A program made the translations under genes and the position numbers. DNA of 53,939 bases, from positions 1 through 53,939 of the forward strand of contig JAPUDQ010000030.1 of the NCBI GenBank assembly GCA_027493025.1. The letters run 5' to 3'. This document shows positions 37,641 through 47,677 of this stretch, one piece after another. The DNA is from Candidatus Saccharimonadota bacterium. GTDB lineage: Bacteria > Patescibacteriota > Saccharimonadia > Saccharimonadales > Saccharimonadaceae. The notes below the pieces were generated by a model. That model was not told the origin of the DNA. It saw only the letters and a program-made list of their open reading frames with translations, and made no database searches. Numbering within the stretch: the stretch's first letter is position 1; each line of letters opens with the position of its first letter.

Positions 37641-38702
37641 ATGGGCATGAAACGAAAATTATTTTTGCAACGACGACCAATTATCGGTATTGACATTAGT
37701 CATACGTATATTAAACTTATGTCTATCAATCCCTCAAACTGGAGAGTAAATTGTTATGGCTCTGTTAACGCTGACCCGCAGAAACTACGTTCTAGCCTCA
37801 ATGAATCACCAGATTATCTCGTAGAACTTCTTCGTGATTTATTATCTAAGAACATGATTGGCACACTCTCGAGTGACCAAGTGATAATTGGTATCCCCAC
37901 AAATATAACGTATAGCCGCAGCATCTCTCTGCCTAAAGCTGCCGTCAAGAAACTCGATGATGCCGTCGCGCTAGAGGCAAGTCAATACATCCCCGTATCG
38001 CTCGACGAGTTAAATGTAAGCTTTGAAATTTTATCAGAAACAGCCGACACCTTAGAAGTCATCATGTCGGCCGCCCCAAAAAAAATTGTAGCCAATATTG
38101 TTGAGGCATGTAGCAAAACTGGACTGACAGTTGTAGCGGTGCGACCGAGTATCAACGCTGTCGCTCGACTTGTTAAATACGTTGAACAAGGCCAGTTACC
38201 AACCATCATCGTTGATATCGGCGTGGCTGATACGGATGTCGCGATTCTTAACGAACGAGTACGGGCAAGCTCCAGCATACAAATTGGCAGCAACACATTG
38301 ACGTACGCTATATCTGAAAAGCTCAAGATTGGTCTCGAAAATGCGCACCAGCTAAAAATCCTCCAAGGACTTGCTCATGGCTCCAAACAAAAGCAAATCC
38401 AAGCAGCAGTTGACAAATCTTTGATGCAAATCGTTGATGAAATTCATAAGATCATACGCTATTATACCGATCGTATTAATTCATCTGATCGTATAGAGCA
38501 GGTTATTATCGTTGGCAGTGGCTCAGACATTCCCGGTATCGGCGAATACTTTACCGACAAGCTCATTATGCCCGCCCGGGTTGCTAACCCGTGGATTAAG
38601 CTTGATTTCGGCACCCTACCTCAACCTGCCAAACAATTTCGCCCTCGATATATTAGCGCAATTGGTCTTGCAGTAACAGGCCCCAAAGAGGTGATAAAAT
38701 GA
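37641..38702 (+). CDS. pilM: Type IV pilus assembly protein PilM
   Basis: Actin-like cytoplasmic protein that links PilB/PilC to PilN. The fold shows in IGIDISHTYIKLMSI (phosphate 1), IVDIGVADTDVAIL (phosphate 2) and IIVGSGSDIPGI. 353 aa is typical. Start at 37641 is plausible; Met3 (37647) is an alternative. A TATACT box at 37615-37620 precedes it. It heads a run of overlapping genes pilM-N-O and a PilP-position gene. Confidence 0.94.
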   Translation: MGMKRKLFLQRRPIIGIDISHTYIKLMSINPSNWRVNCYGSVNADPQKLRSSLNESPDYLVELLRDLLSKNMIGTLSSDQVIIGIPTNITYSRSISLPKAAVKKLDDAVALEASQYIPVSLDELNVSFEILSETADTLEVIMSAAPKKIVANIVEACSKTGLTVVAVRPSINAVARLVKYVEQGQLPTIIVDIGVADTDVAILNERVRASSSIQIGSNTLTYAISEKLKIGLENAHQLKILQGLAHGSKQKQIQAAVDKSLMQIVDEIHKIIRYYTDRINSSDRIEQVIIVGSGSDIPGIGEYFTDKLIMPARVANPWIKLDFGTLPQPAKQFRPRYISAIGLAVTGPKEVIK

Positions 38703-39277
38703 TAAACCTCCTAAGCCCAGAGTACAAGAAAGAACTTGCTGCCGCTCGACGCAATGTCACCCTACTTCGTTATGTATTCGTGCTTGGGATACTTGCTGGT
38801 ATTGTTGCAGCAAGCTATGGAGTAGGTTATTTTATTTTTCATCAGCAAGAACAAGCAGCTCATCAGCAAATTGCCGATTATGCTCCACAAAAAGAACAAT
38901 ATAAAGCCGATATAGAAGCCGCAAATGCCTACAACAAGAACTTATCAATCGCCAAAGCTATTCTAAAAAATGAATTCTCATACAGCACCTTTTTGACAAT
39001 GCTTGCAAAAACCCTCCCATCCAATGCAGTTCTAGCAAACATCGAGGTCACAACCGCTACTCTTACGAAACCTATCAAGATTGATGTCAACACAAAATCA
39101 TACCAAGGCATCATTGATGTAAAGGATGCATTCCAACGTTCACAATATTTTAAAGATACAAAAATCATAACTGCCGAATCTACTTCCACCACTGGCGCCT
39201 ATACTTTTCGTGGAAGCCTGATGACAACCTTTGACATAAACGCATTCAACAAAGCACAAAAAGAAGGTGCGCTATGA
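38699..39277 (+). CDS. pilN: Type IV pilus protein PilN
   Basis: Begins with the PilN signature INLLSPEYKKEL, which binds PilM, followed by one membrane helix (about residues 25-48) and a periplasmic-side coiled coil and ferredoxin-like domain. 192 aa. Overlaps pilM by 4 nt (ATGA) and pilO by 4 nt, so the three are translated together as the alignment complex. Confidence 0.9.
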   Translation: MINLLSPEYKKELAAARRNVTLLRYVFVLGILAGIVAASYGVGYFIFHQQEQAAHQQIADYAPQKEQYKADIEAANAYNKNLSIAKAILKNEFSYSTFLTMLAKTLPSNAVLANIEVTTATLTKPIKIDVNTKSYQGIIDVKDAFQRSQYFKDTKIITAESTSTTGAYTFRGSLMTTFDINAFNKAQKEGAL

Positions 39278-39849
39278 AAAAGCTCGGCTCATTTCAACTA
39301 AATGCAGCCTCACTCCAGTACGTACTCATTGCGGCAATTATATTATGTATTACTGGGATAGTTGGTATATTCATTATGGCTCAATCTATTCTTGTTGAAA
39401 AAGCTATTTCTACAGATCATGCAAAGATAGACGCCGAACTTTCACAAGATGAAATTATACGTTTGCAACGACTAAGATCCAGTTTGAAAGATGAAAAAGC
39501 CACTATCGACAAAACCGCCAAGATAGTAGCGGAAAGTCAACAATATACGTATCAGGATCAGGTTATCAATGATATCACCGCATTTGCAGCCCAAACAGGT
39601 GTCAAAATAACTGGTTTTGACTTTAGCAAAAAGCCTACTGCCACAACCGATAAATCCTTACCGCAAAAAACGATCGTAACAGTCACGACCGATAAAAGTA
39701 TCGATTACACCGCACTCCTTAGATTTATTAAACTCATTGAACGAAACATTACGAAAATGCAACTGACTGGTCTTTCTATCCGTCCTGACATGCAAAACCC
39801 GGCCGTCGTACTTGGACCTATCATTGAACTGGAGGTATACTTGCGATGA
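39274..39849 (+). CDS. pilO: Type IV pilus protein PilO
   Basis: One N-terminal membrane helix (about residues 15-37), a coiled coil (about 45-85) and a ferredoxin-like C-terminal domain with SIDYTALLRFIKLIERN, the same layout as PilO. Pairs with PilN. 191 aa. Overlaps both neighbours by 4 nt. Sequence similarity to the family is low, so the call depends strongly on gene order. Confidence 0.85.
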   Translation: MKKLGSFQLNAASLQYVLIAAIILCITGIVGIFIMAQSILVEKAISTDHAKIDAELSQDEIIRLQRLRSSLKDEKATIDKTAKIVAESQQYTYQDQVINDITAFAAQTGVKITGFDFSKKPTATTDKSLPQKTIVTVTTDKSIDYTALLRFIKLIERNITKMQLTGLSIRPDMQNPAVVLGPIIELEVYLR

Positions 39850-40157
39850 ATAATCCTACATCAAAGTCACTATCGTTATCATTAGAACCTCTAAAACGAA
39901 TCCTTGGTGTCGTCCTATACCATCATAAAATCATTGCTTTTACGGCAGCTATGGTGATTCTTATATATTGTATTTATTCAATTCAGAACAACTTTACGAT
40001 ACCGTCAGACGAGGCTTATGAAACAGAGCAGAGAACAAAAAATACGAAAACGTCTTTTGATAAGGTGACAATAAACCAAGTAAATCGGCTCCGAACGTCC
40101 GACGACCCAACGCCTATCGTCTTGCCAGAGGGTCGGATTAATCCTTTTAAAGAGTAG
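39846..40157 (+). CDS. Small membrane protein in PilP position
   Basis: A 103-aa protein with a single membrane helix (about residues 30-52) and a short extracytoplasmic tail ending in PEGRINPFKE. A terminal G-R-x-N/D-P-F motif is seen in PilP/GspC-like linkers, but the beta domain that follows it in PilP is absent. With no outer membrane in this lineage, loss of the secretin-binding part makes sense (inference). 4-nt overlap with pilO. Confidence 0.7.
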   Translation: MNNPTSKSLSLSLEPLKRILGVVLYHHKIIAFTAAMVILIYCIYSIQNNFTIPSDEAYETEQRTKNTKTSFDKVTINQVNRLRTSDDPTPIVLPEGRINPFKE

Positions 40158-40172
40158 TGATACACTATACCT

Positions 40173-40748
40173 ATGCTGTTACTTTCAGACAAATTAGCCA
40201 ACATCCCCCTTATGAGCCTCCAGACTGGCTCCGAACTCGGTCGTACTACCAGTGCTATCGTTGATCCTCGTACACTTTCTATCCCAGCTTTTTACGTTTC
40301 CGGACCACAGATTACTGATCAACCAGCAGTCTTACATACAAATGACATCCGCGAGTTTGGCGAGCTTGGTTTTATCATTGATGATAGTGACAGTATTATG
40401 GCGCTAGACGGACTCGTGCGACTCCAAGAAGTGATCGATTTTGATTTTGATATTCTTGCCTGTACCGTGTACGATACAGCGGGCAACAAACTTGGTAAAG
40501 TATCGGATTTTTCGTTTGAACCCAACACCTTTTCGATCCACAATCTTTACGTCGAACAGTCATTTCTGCGCAGTATCACGAGTACTTCAAATATCATCGC
40601 CCGCCAGCAAATAGTCACGGTTTCGCCTGGTAAAATAATCGTTGACAGTCCGACGATCCACGAAAAAATATCTAAAAAAACCGGTGAGGCTGCCGCACTC
40701 GTCAATCCGTTCCGGACCAAACCACAGCCCGATCATATCAATCAATAA
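40173..40748 (+). CDS. PRC-barrel domain protein
   Basis: Two PRC-barrel-like halves (LQTGSELGRTTSAIVDPR, and later YDTAGNKLGKVSDFSFEP) in 191 residues. PRC barrels occur in RimM and photosynthetic reaction centre H subunits and mediate RNA or protein contacts. No membrane segment. A TACACT box ends 6 nt before the ATG (leaderless). It lies 15 nt after the pilus operon and converges on recX with 1 nt between; a pilus role is not shown. Confidence 0.82.
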   Translation: MLLLSDKLANIPLMSLQTGSELGRTTSAIVDPRTLSIPAFYVSGPQITDQPAVLHTNDIREFGELGFIIDDSDSIMALDGLVRLQEVIDFDFDILACTVYDTAGNKLGKVSDFSFEPNTFSIHNLYVEQSFLRSITSTSNIIARQQIVTVSPGKIIVDSPTIHEKISKKTGEAAALVNPFRTKPQPDHINQ

Positions 40749-40749
40749 T

Positions 40750-41397
40750 TCACTCACCTTTTACGAGAGCGTCTTTGATCGTATCGTATGAAAAGCCTTG
40801 ACGTATCAAATACTGAATAAGTTTTGTTTCATCTGTATATTTAGCACCTTTTTTCGCAATAATTTTTTGAATTTCATCGTCATCAGTTCTTTGTGTATGC
40901 GTAAGTTGCGTGGTGATATATCTTACATCAACACCTTTAGCACGTAGCTCAGCGATAAGTTTACGACGGCTGATACCTTTGATTTGCTGTCGATTTTCAA
41001 TCCAATAACGAACAAACTTTTCATCGTCAATATAGCCTTTTTCGCATAAACGATCGTACACCCTATCAGCAATTTTTTGACTCACTCCAGCTCTATCCTT
41101 AATCTCGCCAGTTCGGGTTTTGTATTTGGCAGTACGAGTCTTGCGCCACAGGTAGTCTCGAATTTCTTTGGCGCTATGCGGCCGTATGAGCGTGTACTCA
41201 AGTGTACGAGCATACAGCTTGCCAAACTCGCTCTCTTCTTCCCATTTGACGACTTGCTCAGAGGTGACGTCAGCCCCATTTCGGATTCCCAACTCAGCAA
41301 CTTGATAAATATCCAGACTCAGCCGATACTTCCCATCGATCGAAATATTCACTCGATTTGAGTTCTTGGCCTGAACTGAAATATCGGTAACTCTCAT
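40750..41397 (-). CDS. recX: RecA regulator RecX
   Basis: Helical-repeat protein that binds RecA filaments and limits their activity. The pattern ALEYTLIRPHSAKEIRDYLWRK and the later repeats (GYIDDEKFVRYWIENR, LIQYLIRQGFSYDTIKDAL) are typical. 215 aa. It follows recA after 24 nt in the same direction, the usual arrangement. An SD-like GGTAGG precedes the start. Confidence 0.93.
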   Translation of the reverse strand: MRVTDISVQAKNSNRVNISIDGKYRLSLDIYQVAELGIRNGADVTSEQVVKWEEESEFGKLYARTLEYTLIRPHSAKEIRDYLWRKTRTAKYKTRTGEIKDRAGVSQKIADRVYDRLCEKGYIDDEKFVRYWIENRQQIKGISRRKLIAELRAKGVDVRYITTQLTHTQRTDDDEIQKIIAKKGAKYTDETKLIQYLIRQGFSYDTIKDALVKGE

Positions 41398-41421
41398 ATA
41401 TTCGTTACCTACCCATATTAT

Positions 41422-42495
41422 CTAATTATCGGATTTAGCTGTAGTTGCGGATTGCATAGCTTCCTCATCCATTCCAGAAACTTTAGCACGGACTGCCTTT
41501 TCAATCTCCTCAAGCACTTTAGAATTCTCTTTGAGATAGACTTTAGTCGCTTCGCGGCCTTGGCCTATTTTGCTATCTTTGTAGTCAAACCATGCACCAG
41601 CCTTGCCAACGATACCGTGCACTACAGCAAGATCAAGCACGTCACCAGTACGCGATATACCTTCGTTGTACATGATGTCAAACTCAGCCGTACGGAAAGG
41701 CGGTGCAATTTTGTTCTTAACAATCTTTACCTTAGTACGGTTGCCGATAATATCTTCGCCCTGCTTGATCTGCCCGATCCGACGGATGTCGATCCGAACA
41801 CTGGCGTAGAATTTCAGCGCATTGCCACCTGTGGTTGTCTCCGGGTTGCCAAACATGACACCAATTTTCATACGGATCTGGTTAATGAAGATAACGGTCG
41901 CCTTGCTCTTGTTGATGATTCCTGTTAGCTTACGCAGTGCCTGGCTCATCAGTCGAGCCTGAAGGCCCATGTGACTGTCGCCCATATCACCTTCGATCTC
42001 AGCTTGCGGTACAAGTGCCGCCACAGAGTCAACTACGATCAAATCAACCGCGTTTGAGCGCACGAGAGTCTCCGTAATCTCAAGGGCTTGCTCGCCATTG
42101 TCCGGCTGACTCACGAGAAGATTTGCCGTATCAACACCAAGTCGCTTGGCATAGGCTGGATCAAGCGCATGTTCTGCATCAATAAAGGCCGCCGTACCGC
42201 CTTGTTTTTGAATCTCTGCAATGGCATGAAGTGTTAGCGTTGTCTTGCCAGAGCTCTCTGGACCATAGATTTCGATAATCCGCCCTTTTGGATAGCCACC
42301 ACCAAGTGCTAGATCAAGTCCGAGCGCGCCTGACGGAATAAGTTCTACGTCAACTCTATGACTCTCACCAAGCTTCATGATCGAACCGTCGCCAAACTGC
42401 TTGGTTATCTGATCCATAGCGAGGCCTAAAGCCTTCGCTTTTCCATCCATATTTCCCGTATCGGCATTATCCGTTTTTTTCACTTTATCAGCCAT
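41422..42495 (-). CDS. recA: Recombinase RecA
   Basis: DNA strand-exchange ATPase. Walker [10 protein letters not shown] (about residue 70), [19 protein letters not shown], the L2-flanking [21 protein letters not shown] and [13 protein letters not shown] are all intact; 357 aa is usual. SD GGGAGG precedes the ATG. In this window RecA lies close to the pilus, comEC and ruvABC genes, consistent with use in transformation. Confidence 0.98.
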   Translation of the reverse strand: MADKVKKTDNADTGNMDGKAKALGLAMDQITKQFGDGSIMKLGESHRVDVELIPSGALGLDLALGGGYPKGRIIEIYGPESSGKTTLTLHAIAEIQKQGGTAAFIDAEHALDPAYAKRLGVDTANLLVSQPDNGEQALEITETLVRSNAVDLIVVDSVAALVPQAEIEGDMGDSHMGLQARLMSQALRKLTGIINKSKATVIFINQIRMKIGVMFGNPETTTGGNALKFYASVRIDIRRIGQIKQGEDIIGNRTKVKIVKNKIAPPFRTAEFDIMYNEGISRTGDVLDLAVVHGIVGKAGAWFDYKDSKIGQGREATKVYLKENSKVLEEIEKAVRAKVSGMDEEAMQSATTAKSDN

Positions 42496-42553
42496 AGGTT
42501 CCTCCCTGAATTATATATCTATTATACTGGCTGCAATGGTATAATAACAGCAT

Positions 42554-42943
42554 ATGCAAAAACAATCCGGTTTTACGGTTATTGAAATTATAGTGGTAAT
42601 AATTATATGCATTACTGTTGGAGTTCTCTTTACGCAGCAAAAGGCCAACATTGAAAAAGTCGACCGAGATAGACAACGAAAAACAGCAATTAACGCCATG
42701 TACTACAGCCTGGAAGAAGTCTATTATCGTGCAAATAACACGTATCCTGCAAAAATTGACAAAACAATCCTTCCCTCAATGGATCCAGCGCTCTTTATCG
42801 ACCCCGATGGCAAATCGCTAAATGATACAGAAAGCGACTACCACTACAGCCCCCTTAACTGCGAAGGTAACACTTGTCGTAGCTATACGCTACGAACAGT
42901 ACTTGAGAACGAAGCTGATTACATCAAAAAATCAGTTCATTAA
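42554..42943 (+). CDS. Pilin-like protein
   Basis: Prepilin signal (KQSGFTVIEIIVVIIICITV: Gly-1, Phe+1, Glu+5) on a 129-aa protein with two cysteines close together (NCEGNTC). It stands apart from the main pilus operons, divergent from recA. An extended -10 (TGGTATAAT, 42537-42545) ends 8 nt before the ATG, so the message is nearly leaderless, unlike the major pilin. It may be a competence pilin or minor pilin. Confidence 0.88.
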   Translation: MQKQSGFTVIEIIVVIIICITVGVLFTQQKANIEKVDRDRQRKTAINAMYYSLEEVYYRANNTYPAKIDKTILPSMDPALFIDPDGKSLNDTESDYHYSPLNCEGNTCRSYTLRTVLENEADYIKKSVH

Positions 42944-42990
42944 TACCCGGTCTTATTATTTCTCGCAAAGAAGAAGTAGTTTACTCTCTT

Positions 42991-43164
42991 TAAATTAACC
43001 CCAACCCGACATAACACCACTATAGGAGCCGAAGGCGACTAGCAAGCGATAGCGCAGCCTTTAGGGGTGGGAAGCTTATGTAGCCGGATTTATTCCGGTT
43101 ACATAAGCGGGGCGGGTGAGCCCGCCCCTTGAGAACCCGATGTCTTAGATCGGGTTCGGGTTAT
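42991..43164. ncRNA. Candidate structured RNA or palindromic element
   Basis: A gene-free stretch packed with inverted repeats: 43075-43107 (CTTATGTA...TACATAAG with inner CCGG pair), 43109-43128 (GGGGCGGG-TGAG-CCCGCCCC) and 43134-43156 (AACCCGAT / ATCGGGTT). AACCCGA at 43003-43009 can also pair with the later TCGGGTT as an outer stem. There is no T-run typical of a terminator except weakly, and no ORF. GC content is clearly above that of the flanks. It could be an RNA gene, a palindromic mobile remnant or a terminator cluster between converging genes. Confidence 0.55.
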
Positions 43165-43165
43165 A

Positions 43166-43942
43166 TTAGTCAAGCGACTCGTTTGGATCGACAGGACGGC
43201 CCATTTTAAAGGCCTCAACGGCGTCGTTTAGGAGCGCAACTTGTCGCTGAGGATTGGACACAAAATTAAACCGATAGGTTGTTTCATCACCCTCAGTAGA
43301 TAGACGGATCGATCCATAGTTTAGCATCGTCTGCAAAATACCGTGCTGTCGAAAACTTGCGTCCTCAATATTCGTCAGGCTAATTGTTTGTTCTTTTTTA
43401 GAAAATAAGCCTAGCTGAATATGCTGAGTAACACTTTCGTTTGTTAAGAAAAAGCGATTACCCTCATACACAATCGTTGCCATAATACCACCCAAAAATA
43501 CGAATACCATCAGCCCCAACAAAACCATGCTAAGCCACGCCGCACTCTCACGTGACATCTCCATTATTGCCGCATCACCACTCATAATCAGCAAGATTCC
43601 GACAGCGAGAATAACCAACGCCATCCCAACCACCGCCCATATCTGTACTAACCCAATTGGATGACGCTTAATCGCACTAATGATATACTCGCCATCGCTC
43701 AAGTTCAAATACGGAAATTGCCGTTTGGATTCTTCGTGTTTTTTACGTCCGGATTCAGAAATAACTGGCGCTACTGGCTCGTGAGGACGTGCGACATATA
43801 CCATCTGATGCTCGGACGCAGTGGCGGTTTGTGTAGTTTGCGTTGAGCTTTGGGGAACGAAATTACTTGTATCAATAGGATTTCCATGCTCGTCATACAC
43901 TATCTTAGGAAGCTTAGGATGATTCATCGGTTTCTGGTTCAT
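43166..43942 (-). CDS. Bacterial PH-domain membrane protein
   Basis: A 258-aa protein: a proline-rich, disordered N-terminus (about 1-75), two membrane helices (about 108-132 and 140-165), then a bPH_2-type domain (YEGNRFFLTNESVTQHIQLG, TISLTNIEDASFRQHG). Function unknown; such proteins are common membrane proteins in Gram-positives and CPR. TATACT ends 6 nt before the ATG. It follows ruvB by 16 nt. Confidence 0.85.
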   Translation of the reverse strand: MNQKPMNHPKLPKIVYDEHGNPIDTSNFVPQSSTQTTQTATASEHQMVYVARPHEPVAPVISESGRKKHEESKRQFPYLNLSDGEYIISAIKRHPIGLVQIWAVVGMALVILAVGILLIMSGDAAIMEMSRESAAWLSMVLLGLMVFVFLGGIMATIVYEGNRFFLTNESVTQHIQLGLFSKKEQTISLTNIEDASFRQHGILQTMLNYGSIRLSTEGDETTYRFNFVSNPQRQVALLNDAVEAFKMGRPVDPNESLD

Positions 43943-43958
43943 AGATATAGTATAGCAA

Positions 43959-44981
43959 CTATCGCTTCTGTCCGTTACCGCCGATGCTATTCAAATGTTG
44001 CTGCGCTTTCGGTGTTACGCGACGACCGCGCGGCGTTCGTTCAATAAAACCAATTTGCAGCAGGTACGGCTCGTAGAAATCTTCAATCGTCGACGACTCA
44101 TCGCCAGTCAACGCGGCAATCGTGTTCAGTCCAACTGGATTGTCGCCATACGCACCAATCATCCGCTCCATAAGTGATCGATCAGCCGGATCGAGTCCAA
44201 GATGATCAATCTCCATCATCTCTAGCGCCTTTAGAGTAACTGCTGTATCAATGATTCCATCTCCGTTTACGTCCGCATAATCCCGCACTCGCTTTAAGAG
44301 CCTGTTAGCAATTCGCGGTGTCAAACGCGCGCGTGTCGATAGTAAATCAGCCGCTGGAGCTTCTATTGCAGCCTGCAAAATTCCCGCCGCACGGGTAATA
44401 ATCTGTCCGATTTCTTCTGGAGTGTAAAATTCTAGCCGATAGAGATGGCCGAATCGATCGCGCAGTGGTGCAGCTAAACTTCCTGTCCGAGTTGTCGCGC
44501 CTATAACCGTAAACCGTGGTAGATCGAGCCGAATCGAACGCGCCGCTGGACCTTTGCCAATGACAATATCAAGCTTATAGTCCTCCATAGCGCTATAGAG
44601 TACCTCCTCAACGGCTCGTCCTAAACGATGTATTTCATCAATAAATAGAACGTCGCCATCATGCAGGTTCGTCAGAATACTAGCCAGATCGCCAGCCCGT
44701 TCAATCGCTGGCCCCGCCGTAATACGAATGTTTGTTCCCATTTCATTAGCAATCACCATCGCCATAGTGGTTTTACCTAAACCAGGTGGGCCATACAAAA
44801 GCACATGATCAATCGGCTCATCACGTTTTTTGGCCGCATCAATTGCTAATTTCAAATTCTTCTTTAAACGTTTCTGGCCAATATATTCTGAAAATTTCTG
44901 CGGCCGTAAAGAAACTTCGATTTTCTGTTCCTCATCATCTTCTGTATGGGCTTCGATGTCAACAATTCGTTCTATAGCCAT
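43959..44981 (-). CDS. ruvB: Holliday junction ATPase RuvB
   Basis: AAA+ motor that moves Holliday junctions together with RuvA. Walker [10 protein letters not shown], Walker [11 protein letters not shown], sensor 1 GATTRTG, and the winged-helix end ([13 protein letters not shown]) are in place. 340 aa is normal. It follows ruvA by 4 nt in the order ruvC-ruvA-ruvB. Confidence 0.97.
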   Translation of the reverse strand: MAIERIVDIEAHTEDDEEQKIEVSLRPQKFSEYIGQKRLKKNLKLAIDAAKKRDEPIDHVLLYGPPGLGKTTMAMVIANEMGTNIRITAGPAIERAGDLASILTNLHDGDVLFIDEIHRLGRAVEEVLYSAMEDYKLDIVIGKGPAARSIRLDLPRFTVIGATTRTGSLAAPLRDRFGHLYRLEFYTPEEIGQIITRAAGILQAAIEAPAADLLSTRARLTPRIANRLLKRVRDYADVNGDGIIDTAVTLKALEMMEIDHLGLDPADRSLMERMIGAYGDNPVGLNTIAALTGDESSTIEDFYEPYLLQIGFIERTPRGRRVTPKAQQHLNSIGGNGQKR

Positions 44982-44985
44982 AGTT

Positions 44986-45552
44986 CTAGCCTCGTAATGC
45001 CTTGGTTATTCGCTGATTGATCGGAAGTGATGCATCGACACCCTCTAACGCTTTCGTAGCGTCGGCTAGTGTATAGCCGAGAGCCATAAGCGCTTCCAGT
45101 GCTTCATCTGACGTATTAATTTCTGTTTGCACTGGCACCTCATAGTGGGTCGGCAATCCCACTTTATCACTCAAATCAACCACAACCCGTTCAGCCGTCT
45201 TTTTACCTACTCCGCTAGCCTTTGTTATATAGCCGCTATCACCATTGGCAATTGCATTCCGAACCTGTTCGCTGCTACCAACGCTTAAAATAGCGAGAGC
45301 TGCCTTTGGTCCAACACCCTGAACGGTAATAAGCAGTTCAAAAAGCTTTTTAGCGGCCAGTGAACGAAACCCAAACAAGTCCTGGGATTGTTCACGAATA
45401 TGATGATAGGTATAGAATTTACTGGTATCATCCAGTTTCACGGCATCATAATCCCCAGCAGAAACTTGTATCTCATAGCCAACCCCCTGAACATCAACAA
45501 TGATTGAATTGTTGAACTTTTCGGCAATTATTCCTTGAATGTGTGCAATCAT
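44986..45552 (-). CDS. ruvA: Holliday junction DNA-binding protein RuvA
   Basis: Tetrameric junction binder: an OB-fold N-terminus ([17 protein letters not shown]), two helix-hairpin-helix motifs ([13 protein letters not shown] and [16 protein letters not shown]), and the C-terminal RuvB-binding domain ([17 protein letters not shown]). 188 aa. TATAAT ends 6 nt before the ATG, so it can also be read from its own leaderless promoter inside the ruv cluster. Confidence 0.96.
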   Translation of the reverse strand: MIAHIQGIIAEKFNNSIIVDVQGVGYEIQVSAGDYDAVKLDDTSKFYTYHHIREQSQDLFGFRSLAAKKLFELLITVQGVGPKAALAILSVGSSEQVRNAIANGDSGYITKASGVGKKTAERVVVDLSDKVGLPTHYEVPVQTEINTSDEALEALMALGYTLADATKALEGVDASLPINQRITKALRG

Positions 45553-45559
45553 ACTTTTA

Positions 45560-46033
45560 TTATAGCCTGCTCATCATAGAATACGTAATTGCAGCGGCTA
45601 GAGCATCGGCACAATCATCAGGTTTAGGGGCAGTTTTTAAGCCAAGCTGTAACCGTACCATTTCCTGAACTTGTTTTTTCTCCGCTCTACCATACCCAGT
45701 CAGCGTCTGTTTAATTTGCAGCGGTGTGTATTCTGCAAGTATAAGTTTCGATTTTTTGCCAGCCAGCATAGCAACACCGCGCGCATGTGCCACACTAATC
45801 GCCGTCGTAACATTGCGGGCAAAATACAGCTTCTCAATCGACATACAGTCAGGCTTGGTTTCGGTAATAATTTCCATGAGTGAATCGTAGATATCCTCTA
45901 GCCGCTCCTCAAGCGGAGTATGAGCTGGTGTTGTAATAACCCCCGCCGTCACAAGTGTCGTTTTACTACGTACATTATCAATAACACCAAATCCAAGAAT
46001 TCCAGTACCAGGATCAATGCCAATAATTCTCAT
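45560..46033 (-). CDS. ruvC: Holliday junction resolvase RuvC
   Basis: RNase H-fold nuclease that cuts Holliday junctions. Catalytic acidic residues are in IGIDPGTGILGFG (Asp7), SIEKLYF (Glu) and PDDCADALAAA (two Asp). 157 aa is typical. TATACT ends 6 nt before the start. It is the first of the ruvC-ruvA-ruvB-PH genes. Confidence 0.97.
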   Translation of the reverse strand: MRIIGIDPGTGILGFGVIDNVRSKTTLVTAGVITTPAHTPLEERLEDIYDSLMEIITETKPDCMSIEKLYFARNVTTAISVAHARGVAMLAGKKSKLILAEYTPLQIKQTLTGYGRAEKKQVQEMVRLQLGLKTAPKPDDCADALAAAITYSMMSRL

Positions 46034-46069
46034 ATATTTAGTATAACGGACTCCGGCTATGCGAAAGAT

Positions 46070-47632
46070 TTACTTTTTACGAAATACACTCACACTACGC
46101 GTAACACCAGTCACTATTTCGGTACGCCATTCGTACAATGCATAGCCTATTCCCACTATCGCGATAGCCCCAGCTATCATATAAGGATTTACCTGCATAC
46201 TATTTGCAGCACTTGCTTGAGTAGGAACAGCCAGTGGGGAGTTCGTCGATGCACCTGCGACCTTACGACAACGATTCGTGGCAGGATTACGTTCATAGCC
46301 TTCATCGCATGGAATCAGTTCAGCGACCTCACTAGCAACACTTCTACATCGATTTGTTTCAGGATTTCGCACCTGTCCCTCTTTGCACGGCGTGAGCTGA
46401 GCAATTGTAGTAGATACCATTTTACGACAGCGGTTTGTAATCGGGTTTCTTTCATACCCTTCGTCACAAGCCGCAAGCACATTGATTGCATCCTCAAGCG
46501 ATCGACAACGACCCGTATCAGGATTGCGATATTGTCCAGCCGGACAGGACTTTATCGTAACTGGCTCAGGAGCCGGTTCTGTAAATACATTGTCGCTCGT
46601 AGGTTGTGGCGAGACTGTCCAACGCCAGGTGTTATCGGACATACGCGCGTATGACCAGCCTTGATGATCACCCCCTCCTTCAGTATATCGGACATGACTA
46701 TATCGCTGTGTATCAATTCCATATAACTCTTCTATCCAGACATCTCCGGCGGTATTTGTAAGACTCAACCGTTCGTTATTTTGTGTGCGTTGCACGACCA
46801 AGTATTTTTCGTCAGCTGATATAGCGACAACTTCCAGTGGAATAGTATTAGTCGCGGTGCGCGAATGACCATCGCCCGTTCGAAGGACAAATTTGTCGTA
46901 TTGTTGTGTGTCGGCATTAAGTCGGATTTTTATATAATCCCCACACAAGACCGATTCGTCTAGCGATGAGCAGTCGCTCGCATAGGAATAGATTTCCTCA
47001 ATTTGAAGCGTGGGTGTAGACGGTTTTTGATATAGGCCGTTGTCATAAATCATGAACTCATTATGCGGCTTGCCAATACTCGCCATATAATCATCAACGT
47101 TTATGAACGATGACCCATAGCCAGTCGTCGTCCGCGTCCGCGTCCAATGAGTTTTTGTTTCGTATTTTTTAGCTGGCGTGATTTCAGTAACCGTTACACT
47201 CCCCGACTTTGATCTTGGAGCAACGATAATTAACTTAAATGACTGAGGATTTGAAATCATTGTCCGTGACATACGATAGCTTGCGTTATCGATATATCCC
47301 TCTCGACTGATAACTACATGATTGCCTGGGAGAAAATAGCCATTGTTTTGGTTTGGCACATAGTGGAACTTGGTATTAGGTGAGACTTCATCGATATATA
47401 TTGACCACTCGCTAAGATCAATAGGCTCGTTCCCGTCATTATAAAGTTGTATATAATCCAAATAATCAGTATCCGCGATATCATCTTTGGAATACCGATA
47501 ACCACTCACTAAAATTTTGTGAGGTAATAAATCATGGGCATCAACCGTCGACAAACCACAGGCTTTTACGCCAGACATTACACTCATTGCTATTACACCC
47601 ACCCACAGCAGTAATTTCACTGTGGTTTTCAT
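46070..47632 (-). CDS. Lamin-tail-domain surface protein with four Cys repeats
   Basis: A 520-aa exported protein: signal peptide (residues ~1-24), a lamin-tail domain (about 40-160; LVSGYRYSKDD ... NDGNEPIDLSEW), a second beta region, then four repeats at ~365-475 each with C-x2-G-x3-NP-x-T-x-RCR, and a C-terminal membrane helix (about 485-505) with a basic tail. It should stand on the cell surface with its repeats near the membrane. Lamin-tail domains in bacteria are found on secreted proteins; the repeats are a distinctive cysteine-pair motif. A role in host attachment is inference. It lies between ruvC and yebC on the same strand. Confidence 0.82.
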   Translation of the reverse strand: MKTTVKLLLWVGVIAMSVMSGVKACGLSTVDAHDLLPHKILVSGYRYSKDDIADTDYLDYIQLYNDGNEPIDLSEWSIYIDEVSPNTKFHYVPNQNNGYFLPGNHVVISREGYIDNASYRMSRTMISNPQSFKLIIVAPRSKSGSVTVTEITPAKKYETKTHWTRTRTTTGYGSSFINVDDYMASIGKPHNEFMIYDNGLYQKPSTPTLQIEEIYSYASDCSSLDESVLCGDYIKIRLNADTQQYDKFVLRTGDGHSRTATNTIPLEVVAISADEKYLVVQRTQNNERLSLTNTAGDVWIEELYGIDTQRYSHVRYTEGGGDHQGWSYARMSDNTWRWTVSPQPTSDNVFTEPAPEPVTIKSCPAGQYRNPDTGRCRSLEDAINVLAACDEGYERNPITNRCRKMVSTTIAQLTPCKEGQVRNPETNRCRSVASEVAELIPCDEGYERNPATNRCRKVAGASTNSPLAVPTQASAANSMQVNPYMIAGAIAIVGIGYALYEWRTEIVTGVTRSVSVFRKK

Positions 47633-47677
47633 ACTATTCTGAGAATAATCCTCGTAAGCGTTTTATGTCAATAGACT

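Noticed and set aside
46200-46560. CRISPR-like regular repeats
   Set aside because: The ~100-bp periodicity comes from four protein repeats in the lamin-tail protein and the DNA copies are divergent.
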